Positions 51,561-58,243 of a DNA stretch of 64,000 bases are shown one piece after another. The position numbers and the translations under genes were made by a program. The notes under the pieces are model-generated. The model was given only the letters and a program-made list of their open reading frames with translations. It had not been told where the DNA came from and did no database searches. Numbering within the stretch: position 1 is the first letter of the stretch; every line of letters starts with the position of its first letter. This stretch comes from Acidobacteriaceae bacterium (GTDB taxonomy: Bacteria; Acidobacteriota; Terriglobia; Bryobacterales; Bryobacteraceae), in contig JAFAYI010000034.1 in NCBI GenBank assembly GCA_019240475.1, positions 1-64,000 of the forward strand, read 5' to 3'.

Positions 51561-52139
51561 TCACTCCTCGCCCAAAACCCGTATGTCGCTCAAGTTCCGG
51601 TAATCTTCCGCGAAATCCAGCCCATATCCCACCACGAACTTATCCGGAATCCGGAACCCCACATACTTCACCTCCACCGGCCTCACCCGCCGCTCCGGCT
51701 TATCGAGGAGCGTCGCAATCGCAAGCGACTTCGGATGCCTCTGCTCCAGCACCCGCGTTAGATACGTCAACGTCACGCCGCTATCGATAATGTCCTCGAC
51801 GATCAAAACGTTCTGGCCTTCGATATTCACATCCAGGTCGCGCGTCACCTTCACTTGCCCCGAGCTCGTCTTCTCGTTTCCATAGCTCGATATGCCCATG
51901 AACTCGATCCGCACCGCCGGCCGCTTCATCGCGCGCGACAGGTCCGCCAGAAAAATAAACGCGCCCTTTAGGATCGAGATCAGGTAGAGCGGCCCTTCCG
52001 GATAATCGGCCGCGATCTCGGCCGCCATCTCGCCCACTCGCTTTTGTATCTGCTCGGCCGAAATCAGAACCCGTCCGTCATCCGCGCTTGCTTTCCGCGT
52101 TTGCTCGCCCGCCGCGCCCATTGTTGCCGCACTCTTCAT
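51561..52139 (-). CDS. hpt: Hypoxanthine phosphoribosyltransferase
   Basis: 192 residues. Salvages hypoxanthine and guanine to IMP and GMP with PRPP. Seen: the PRPP-binding loop VLIVEDIIDSGVTLTYLTRV, the substrate loop FMGISSYGNEKTSSGQVKVT, and YLISILKGAFIFLADLSRAM. VVGYGLDFAEDYRNLSDIRV is the standard C-terminus. The first 20 residues are an extension beyond the usual start; a start at the second Met is possible. Confidence 0.96.
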   Translation of the reverse strand: MKSAATMGAAGEQTRKASADDGRVLISAEQIQKRVGEMAAEIAADYPEGPLYLISILKGAFIFLADLSRAMKRPAVRIEFMGISSYGNEKTSSGQVKVTRDLDVNIEGQNVLIVEDIIDSGVTLTYLTRVLEQRHPKSLAIATLLDKPERRVRPVEVKYVGFRIPDKFVVGYGLDFAEDYRNLSDIRVLGEE

Positions 52140-52157
52140 CGCTCGCCAATATTACCG

Positions 52158-53099
52158 TTACCTCGCCGCTATCTTCAACCGCGTACTACCCGTACCGATA
52201 TGTATGTGCGGCGCCGTGGCCGCGCCTGTCACCGCGCTCCGAAACGCCAGGTACGGCACATGCAGCCGCTCTAGCAATTGCCGCAGCCACAACCCCTCCG
52301 GTTGATCCGGATTCAGCGCCACATCCACGCGGTTCCTGTGATCCAGGCCCATCGATTGGTGCACCAGCGTCTGTCCCAGCGCGCTCACCGGCAGCGCCCG
52401 ATGGAACCGCTTCTGATACTCGCTCTCAATCACCGGCAAATCGCTCAAGCTGAACATCCCGTTGCCGTCATACCGGATCAACACCTCGCCCGGCGAATGC
52501 CCCAGCCGCTCCAGCCGCTTCTCGGTCTCCGCCATCGCCCGCAGTTCTTCGAGCAGCTTCACCCGGTTTTCGGCCAGATCCAGCACTCGCGTCCGCGCAT
52601 CCAGCTCGTCTTGATACGAGCGCAGCTCCGATTTGGAAATGATCCCGTCATCGAGCAGCTTCTGCCGTTCGGCGACAATGCGGCTCTCGCGATCCACGCG
52701 CCGCTGCGCCGCCCCGACCATGGCCTGCGCCTGCTCTTCGGTCATGTCCTGCAGCCGCGCCGCGCCATAGAGCGTCCGCGATAGAACGGCTTCGTCCTCG
52801 GCGTCGGCCAGCTTCGCTTCCATTTGTTCGAGCAGGCTCTTGGGGAGAGTCCCCTGCTCCACCAGCGCCCGCACACGCGTCACTTCGTCCTGCGCCCGCT
52901 TCAGCAATGCCTCCGAAAGCGCGCTCGCGCCGTCCGATTCCGGAGCATCTCCCGCCGCGCTCTTTCCGGCTGCCACGCCATCGCTCGACGCCTTGTCCCC
53001 GGCCCCACCCTGACCCGCCGCGCTCTGCCCCCAGCCCGGAAATCCCGCCAACATACACAAAATAGCCCCATAAATCGGCCATTTTGCGGATTTACTCAT
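52158..53099 (-). CDS. Exported coiled-coil protein with His-rich C-terminal domain
   Basis: 313 residues from ATG at 53099; a longer frame to 53171 is less likely. Signal peptide YGAILCMLAGFPGWGQS. Residues 25-65 are Ala/Gly/Ser-rich; residues 65-215 are strongly charged and helical, probably a coiled coil (VRALVEQGTLPKSLLEQMEA, ELDARTRVLDLAENRVKLLE). The C-terminal 90 residues contain HQSMGLDHRNRVDVAL and APHIHIG, a His/Asp then HxH order like LAS-type peptidoglycan metallopeptidases (M15/M23), although the spacing does not match a known family exactly. Divergent from rsfS. Confidence 0.82.
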   Translation of the reverse strand: MSKSAKWPIYGAILCMLAGFPGWGQSAAGQGGAGDKASSDGVAAGKSAAGDAPESDGASALSEALLKRAQDEVTRVRALVEQGTLPKSLLEQMEAKLADAEDEAVLSRTLYGAARLQDMTEEQAQAMVGAAQRRVDRESRIVAERQKLLDDGIISKSELRSYQDELDARTRVLDLAENRVKLLEELRAMAETEKRLERLGHSPGEVLIRYDGNGMFSLSDLPVIESEYQKRFHRALPVSALGQTLVHQSMGLDHRNRVDVALNPDQPEGLWLRQLLERLHVPYLAFRSAVTGAATAPHIHIGTGSTRLKIAAR

Positions 53100-53146
53100 G
53101 CCTCCCCAGTGTAGTACGCTAAGCGACAGGAGGACCTTTTTCCCTT

Positions 53147-53530
53147 CTGACACGCCGTTCCGCCGCCTCATCCCCCGCCGCCGTTCAACAACTGCCCAAT
53201 TGGCTCAGTGCCGCGCGCGCCGCCGAATCGAAGAAGGCCTCGAACATCGCCGTCCTCGATCTCCGAGACGTCACCTCTTTCACCGATTACTTCATCATCT
53301 GTTCGGTGGCCAACCCGCGCCAGGCTCACGCCGTCGCCGACGAGATCGAAAAACAGCTCAAGCAAATCGGCGAACTACCCAACAGCGTCGAAGGCTACGA
53401 TACAGCCGAATGGATTTTGATCGATTACGGCGATTTCGTCGTCCACGTATTCTCCGAAGCCGCCCGCTCCTACTACGACCTCGAACGCCTCTGGCGTCAC
53501 GCCAAGTCCATCGACATTCCAGACGCTTAG
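53147..53530 (+). CDS. rsfS: Ribosomal silencing factor RsfS, probable CTG start
   Basis: 127 residues if read from CTG at 53147. RsfS binds ribosomal protein L14 and blocks subunit joining in starved cells. The conserved core SKKASNIAVLDLRDVTSFTD then YFIICSVANPRQAHAVADEI and YDTAEWILIDYGDFVVHVFS is present, but everything before GTG 53306 lacks any ATG, GTG or TTG back to the in-frame TAA at 53120. AGGAGG lies at 53128-53133. Candidates are CTG at 53147 (13 bases after AGGAGG) or CTG at 53192. Confidence 0.9.
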   Translation: MTRRSAASSPAAVQQLPNWLSAARAAESKKASNIAVLDLRDVTSFTDYFIICSVANPRQAHAVADEIEKQLKQIGELPNSVEGYDTAEWILIDYGDFVVHVFSEAARSYYDLERLWRHAKSIDIPDA

Positions 53531-53611
53531 TCCTATTGCTCGGGCCGGCAAACCTTATCTCCGCTCGTCTCGCAAGCGGTATTGATAAATCGGCAGAGAT
53601 AGTTTACCCTC

Positions 53612-53617
53612 TATAAT
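53612..53617 (+). promoter_or_regulatory. -10 box upstream of hrcA
   Basis: A perfect TATAAT lies 76 bases before the hrcA start in a short AT-richer stretch. No clear -35 at 16-18 bases upstream. No CIRCE element (TTAGCACTC, nine bases, GAGTGCTAA) is present between rsfS and hrcA. Confidence 0.45.
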
Positions 53618-53692
53618 CGAAGGGGAAGTGTATCTGCGCTTTCGATACTTCTTGCGTTTTATGAGGCTCGATTCAGCCCCTCCGCCACTCAG

Positions 53693-54724
53693 ATGAATCA
53701 TCTCGGGTCGCTCACTCCACGTCACTTTGACGTCCTTCGCGCCGTCGTCCAAAACTACATCGAAACCGGGGAGCCCGTCGCCTCCCGCACGATCGCGCGC
53801 AAGTACCCTATGAGCCCGGCGTCCATCCGCAACATGATGGCCGACCTGCTCGAACAAGGCTATCTCTCGCAGCCGCACACTTCCGCCGGACGCGTCCCCA
53901 CCGAGCGCGGCTATCAGAGCTACGTGCAAACCCTGCTCGGCAGCCGCATCGTTCAGTCCGAGCTCGACCGCCTCCACGTCGAAATTCAAAAAGTCGCAAC
54001 CGTCGAAGGCCGCATGGAACGCTCCTCCCGGCTGCTCACCGAGATCACGCGCAACTTCGCCATCACCGCCGCCATCCCCAACAGCACTCAAACTCTCGAT
54101 CAAGTAGAGTTGCTTGCGCTTCCCGACCGGCGCATCCTCATGGTCGTAATCACGCGCGACCGCATGGCGCGCAACAAAGTCATCACGGTCGAAGACCACA
54201 TCTCGCCCGAAGAGCTCGCCTCCATCCGCAACTACATCAACTACAACTTCGGCGGCTGGGCGCTGCCCAACATCCATCGCGAGCTCAAGCGCCGCTTCGA
54301 TCTCGAAAGCGCCGCCTACGACGCCATTCTCAAGCGAGTGAATCTCTTCTATGCCAAAGGCCTCCTCGATCTCGGCCTCATGCCCGAAGTCCACTGCCAG
54401 GGCGCGGAAAACCTGATCGGCCTCGACCTTCATCTCACGCGCGAGCGCATGCGCGAGCTCTTTCGCGCCCTCGAAGAAAAGAAGCGCGTCCTTCAATTGC
54501 TCGAACGCTTCCTCGAACAGCGCGACGGCGAGTTAGCCGTCCAGGTAGGCCTTTCCGAAGTCCACCCCAGCATGGGCGAGCTGTCTCTCATCGGCGTTCG
54601 CTTCAGCCTGCCCAACGGCCTCGAGACCCACGTTGCCGTCCTCGGCCCCATGCGTATGAACTATAGCCGCGCCGTCTCCGCCGTCCTCCACGTCGGCCAG
54701 GCCTTCAAGAGCGCCACCATCTAG
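53693..54724 (+). CDS. hrcA: Heat-inducible transcription repressor HrcA
   Basis: 343 residues. HrcA binds CIRCE operators and represses chaperone genes until heat or misfolding removes it. Winged-helix start: RHFDVLRAVVQNYIETGEPV, SRTIARKYPMSPASIRNMMA and DLLEQGYLSQPHTSAGRVPT. The C-terminal domain ends with FSLPNGLETHVAVLGPMRMN and YSRAVSAVLHVGQ. It is not followed by grpE-dnaK-dnaJ, unlike in many bacteria, and no CIRCE is found upstream, so it may not repress itself. Confidence 0.95.
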   Translation: MNHLGSLTPRHFDVLRAVVQNYIETGEPVASRTIARKYPMSPASIRNMMADLLEQGYLSQPHTSAGRVPTERGYQSYVQTLLGSRIVQSELDRLHVEIQKVATVEGRMERSSRLLTEITRNFAITAAIPNSTQTLDQVELLALPDRRILMVVITRDRMARNKVITVEDHISPEELASIRNYINYNFGGWALPNIHRELKRRFDLESAAYDAILKRVNLFYAKGLLDLGLMPEVHCQGAENLIGLDLHLTRERMRELFRALEEKKRVLQLLERFLEQRDGELAVQVGLSEVHPSMGELSLIGVRFSLPNGLETHVAVLGPMRMNYSRAVSAVLHVGQAFKSATI

Positions 54725-54759
54725 CGCCTGCCCGCGCGCGAACGTCTTATACTCTTCCC

Positions 54760-55542
54760 ATGCCCACCATCGACCATTACGCCCCCGGTGCGTTCTGCTG
54801 GTTCGAACTCGCTGCCACCGACCCGGCCGCGGCCAAACATTTCTACATGTCCCTGTTCGGCTGGGCCGTCAACGATTTCCCCATGGGCCCCAACGGCTCT
54901 TACTCCATGTTCGACCTCGAAGGGCAAAGCATCGCCGCCGCCTACACGATGGTCCCCGAGCAGCGCGAAAAAGGCGTTCCGTCTCATTGGATGCTCTATG
55001 TCTCAACCCCCAGCGCCGACAAGACCGCCGCCCGCGCCGCCGAACTAGGCGCCAAAATCGTCCTGGCGCCATTTGACGTCTACAGCTTCGGCCGCATGGC
55101 CGTCTTCTCCGATCCCACCCGCGCCCACTTCTCCATCTGGGAGCCCCAGCAGCACATCGGAGCGGGCCTCGCCGCTGTGGATGGAACCGTCTGCTGGGCC
55201 GACCTCAACACACCCGACATCGAAACCGCCGTCAAATTCTACAGCGCCTTGTTTGGGTGGGAAATCTCGGGCGGCGACGACCCCTCCGGCTATCTCCATA
55301 TCAAGAATAACGGCCAGCCCATCGGCGGGGTCACGCCCGCCGCCATGCGCAATCCGCAGGCCCCGCCCCACTGGATGCTCTATTTCCTGGTCTCCGATTG
55401 CGACGCCTCCGCCGCCCGCGCCCTTCAACTAGGCGCAACCTTCCTCCTGCCGCCGCTCACGGTCGAGCACGTCGGCCGCATGGCTATCGTCAAAGACCCG
55501 CAAGGCGCCGTCTTCGCGCTTTTCCAACCCGAGAAGCGTTAG
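54760..55542 (+). CDS. Two-domain VOC family protein
   Basis: 260 residues containing two copies of the vicinal oxygen chelate fold (glyoxalase/bleomycin-resistance superfamily). Copy 1, residues 10-125: FCWFELAATDPAAAKHFYMS, FGRMAVFSDPTRAHFSIWEP. Copy 2, residues 140-258: VCWADLNTPDIETAVKFYSA, VGRMAIVKDPQGAVFALFQP. The layout matches CFP-30/hydroxylase-like double VOC proteins of unknown substrate. Metal ligands cannot be fixed by eye. Eight bases before the amidohydrolase gene. Confidence 0.9.
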   Translation: MPTIDHYAPGAFCWFELAATDPAAAKHFYMSLFGWAVNDFPMGPNGSYSMFDLEGQSIAAAYTMVPEQREKGVPSHWMLYVSTPSADKTAARAAELGAKIVLAPFDVYSFGRMAVFSDPTRAHFSIWEPQQHIGAGLAAVDGTVCWADLNTPDIETAVKFYSALFGWEISGGDDPSGYLHIKNNGQPIGGVTPAAMRNPQAPPHWMLYFLVSDCDASAARALQLGATFLLPPLTVEHVGRMAIVKDPQGAVFALFQPEKR

Positions 55543-55550
55543 GCTGGCCG

Positions 55551-56807
55551 ATGCTGCGCTCCGCCCTCCTCGCCATCCTTGCAGCCGCTCTTCTCCTCGC
55601 CGCCGCCTCCGCTCGCGCCCTCCATCCGGAACTCGCGCTCGTGCACGCCCGCGTCTATCCCGCGCCGGACACAGCGCCTCTGACGAACGCCACCATTCTC
55701 CTGCGCGATGGCCATATCGTCTCCATCTCCGAGGCAGCTGCCAACACCGCCCCGCCGCTCCCGCCCGGCGCCGCCGTCCTCGATTGCACCGGCATGACCG
55801 TCACCGCCGGCCTTTGGAACAGCCACGTGCACATCCTGCCATTCAATCTTCTGCACGCCGCCCAAAAAACCGGCCCGCAACTCACCGCCGCGCTTCAGGA
55901 AATGCTCACCCGCTGGGGCTTCACCACGGTGTTCGACATCGCCTCGGTGCTCGACAACACCAACAACATTCGCGCTCGCATCGCAAGCGGCGAAGTGCTT
56001 GGCCCCCGCATCCTCACCACTGGCGAGCCCTTCTTCCCCGAGCACGGCGTTCCCATATACGTCCAGAAGTATCTCGCGGATAATCACATCGTTCTACCCG
56101 ACGATCCCGACATCGCCGCCGCCGTCGCCCGCGTATCCCGCCAGATCCACGACGGCGCCGACGCCGTCAAGATCTTCGCCGGCTCCAGCCAGGCTGACCG
56201 CGTTCTGTTGATGCCGCTCGACCGGGCCAAAGCTATCGTTCAGGAAGCTCACCGCCTCCATCGCCCGGTCTTCGCTCATCCCGGCAATGTAGCCGGCATG
56301 GACGTCGCTATTGACAGCGGCGTGGACGTGCTCGCCCACGTCACATCGGAAGACAGCCAGCCCTGGACTCCCGCCATCGTCGATCGCCTGCTATCCGCCC
56401 ACATGGCGCTTATCCCCACCTTGACCCTGTTCGATGTCGAGGCCCATCGGCAGCATCTTTCGCCCGAAACCACAACGAAGTTCATCGATCTCACCGTCGC
56501 CCGCCTGCGCGCCTACCACGATGCGGGCGGCCAAATCCTATTCGGCACCGACGTCGGCTACATCTATCAATTCGATACGGCGGAAGAATACACGCTCATG
56601 CAGCGCGCCGGCATGACATTCCCACAGATCCTGGCCTCTCTCACCGTCAACCCGGCTTCCCGCTTCGGCTTCGCCTCCCACACCGGCCGCATCGTGCCCA
56701 ACTTCGATGCCGACCTGACCGTCTTCGCCGCCGACCCGGCCGCCGACATCACCGCGTTGGCCCGCGTCAAATACACCATCCGCGCCGGCAAGCTCATCTA
56801 TCAGTGA
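55551..56807 (+). CDS. Exported amidohydrolase
   Basis: 418 residues from ATG at 55551; a longer frame from 55398 overlaps the VOC gene. Signal peptide ALLAILAAALLLAAASARA. Metal motif TAGLWNSHVHILPFN (HVH), KIFAGSSQADRVLLM with the lysine position, HRPVFAHPGNVAGMDVAIDS, VLAHVTSED, and the catalytic Asp in QILFGTDVGYIYQFDTAEEY. Similar to secreted prolidase/dihydroorotase-like amidohydrolases. Third amidohydrolase in the window; unlike the first it has both HxH histidines. Confidence 0.9.
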   Translation: MLRSALLAILAAALLLAAASARALHPELALVHARVYPAPDTAPLTNATILLRDGHIVSISEAAANTAPPLPPGAAVLDCTGMTVTAGLWNSHVHILPFNLLHAAQKTGPQLTAALQEMLTRWGFTTVFDIASVLDNTNNIRARIASGEVLGPRILTTGEPFFPEHGVPIYVQKYLADNHIVLPDDPDIAAAVARVSRQIHDGADAVKIFAGSSQADRVLLMPLDRAKAIVQEAHRLHRPVFAHPGNVAGMDVAIDSGVDVLAHVTSEDSQPWTPAIVDRLLSAHMALIPTLTLFDVEAHRQHLSPETTTKFIDLTVARLRAYHDAGGQILFGTDVGYIYQFDTAEEYTLMQRAGMTFPQILASLTVNPASRFGFASHTGRIVPNFDADLTVFAADPAADITALARVKYTIRAGKLIYQ

Positions 56808-56861
56808 GCCTTATCCTCTCGGCCGCCGTCGCATAATAATCGAAATGGCCTGGAGGCTTCG

Positions 56862-57782
56862 ATGCGTTTCTACACCACTTCCATCGCGCTCGCTTTGCTA
56901 ATCCCTGCGACCCTCTGCGCTCAATCCGCCCGCCGCATTGCCGTCATCGCCGCGAATGGTCCCCTCGAACGCGCGAACCCGATCTTCGCCCTCGGCGAGG
57001 ATCGTGTAACCGAGGCTCTCAAAGGCAAGCTCGCCGACCTCCCCGGCATCACGCTCGTCGCCCAAGGAGACCTCGACACCATCCTCAAAACGCAAAATCT
57101 CCAGAACAGCGACCGCGCCTCGGCCGACACTGCTTCCCGCATAGGAAGGATTCTTAATGCCGAAGGCATCGTTCTCGTGAATCTGGTGAACGGCAGTCAA
57201 ACACAGCACCAGGAGAACACCCGCGCCTCCGCCAAGACCGTCGCGGTTGTGGAAGCCGAAGCGAGCGCCCGCCTCGTCAATGTCGAATCCGGCGCGACAA
57301 TTGCCCAGCCCTCCTCGACCTTTAAAGAGAGCGCTGTCGCTGTCGAAATCAAGACCTTCCCCGTCTACAAGACCAGCGGCCAGGGACTTCCCGCGACCTT
57401 CAACGACCTCTGGACCAAAGCTACCGAATCACTCACCTCGGATCTCGCCTCCAAGCTCAAAGACGCGCTCAGCCAGGTGTCCCCCGCCTCGAACGCCGCG
57501 GCCGCGTTGGCCTCCGATCCGCCCAAAGTCATCGGGATCGACAACGGCAATGTGTTCCTCAATAAAGGTTCAAACGCCGGAATCAAGCTCGGTGACCGTT
57601 TCCAAATTGTGCGCAACTCGCCTACCAGTCTCAAGAACGACGACGGCACGCCCATCCTGAACCGGCAGAAGGTCTGCACACTAAAGATCGATACCCTCAG
57701 CCCCGACGGAAAGAATGCCTCCGGCGCCTGTCCCGGCGGTGTTCCTCAACCCAAGGATCAGGCGGAGCCCTTTCAGCCATAG
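56862..57782 (+). CDS. Exported CsgG/FlgT-like protein
   Basis: 306 residues. Signal peptide TSIALALLIPATLCAQS. Residues 20-160 have the CsgG-like arrangement RRIAVIAANGPLE, EALKGKLADLPGITLVAQGD and SRIGRILNAEGIVLVNLVNG, found in CsgG, LpoB and related envelope proteins. Residues 225-270 look like a FlgT C-terminal barrel (NVFLNKGSNAGIKLGDRFQI). No lipobox is seen. No curli or flagellar genes are adjacent; a role in an outer-membrane complex is inferred only. Confidence 0.8.
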   Translation: MRFYTTSIALALLIPATLCAQSARRIAVIAANGPLERANPIFALGEDRVTEALKGKLADLPGITLVAQGDLDTILKTQNLQNSDRASADTASRIGRILNAEGIVLVNLVNGSQTQHQENTRASAKTVAVVEAEASARLVNVESGATIAQPSSTFKESAVAVEIKTFPVYKTSGQGLPATFNDLWTKATESLTSDLASKLKDALSQVSPASNAAAALASDPPKVIGIDNGNVFLNKGSNAGIKLGDRFQIVRNSPTSLKNDDGTPILNRQKVCTLKIDTLSPDGKNASGACPGGVPQPKDQAEPFQP

Positions 57783-57904
57783 CCGCGCTTCCGCTCCGGT
57801 AGTTCAAGCGACCGAGAACGCCTCAACATCCGCGGCGTTTCCCCCTTCCACTTCGACAATAGACTCGCTATGATTACCTGTAGAAGCGAAAAGGAAGTAG
57901 AAGC

Positions 57905-58234
57905 ATGAACGAGCGCATTGATTTGCCGCAGGGCACGCTAGATCTCCTGATCCTGCGCACGCTGTCGCTCGAACCACAGCATGGCTGGGGGATTTCAGAA
58001 CGAGTACAGCAGATGTCGAGCGATGTGCTGCGAATTCAGCAGGGCTCTTTATATCCGGCGCTGCACCGGCTGGAGCGCCGCGGATGGATTAAGGCTCGTT
58101 GGGGCACGTCAGACAACAACCGGCGCGCCAAGTACTACGAATTGACCAAGGCGGGTTGGAAGCGACTGGACGCGGAGAAGAATTCGTGGCAAAAACTCAC
58201 TGCCGCGGTAGCGCAAGTTCTTGGTCCGGCTTAG
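57905..58234 (+). CDS. PadR family transcriptional regulator
   Basis: 109 residues: a winged-helix regulator of the PadR type, LPQGTLDLLILRTLSLEPQH, ERVQQMSSDVLRIQQGSLYP and ALHRLERRGWIKARWG, then RRAKYYELTKAGWKRL. In Acidobacteria such small PadR genes are almost always placed directly before a large ADOP permease gene, as here (9 bases), and are taken to control it. Confidence 0.95.
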   Translation: MNERIDLPQGTLDLLILRTLSLEPQHGWGISERVQQMSSDVLRIQQGSLYPALHRLERRGWIKARWGTSDNNRRAKYYELTKAGWKRLDAEKNSWQKLTAAVAQVLGPA

Positions 58235-58243
58235 GAATTTCTC

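Noticed and set aside
53531..53692. CIRCE operator before hrcA
   Set aside because: Looked for TTAGCACTC/GAGTGCTAA; only an imperfect TATCTC/GAGATA inverted repeat is there, too short and spaced differently.
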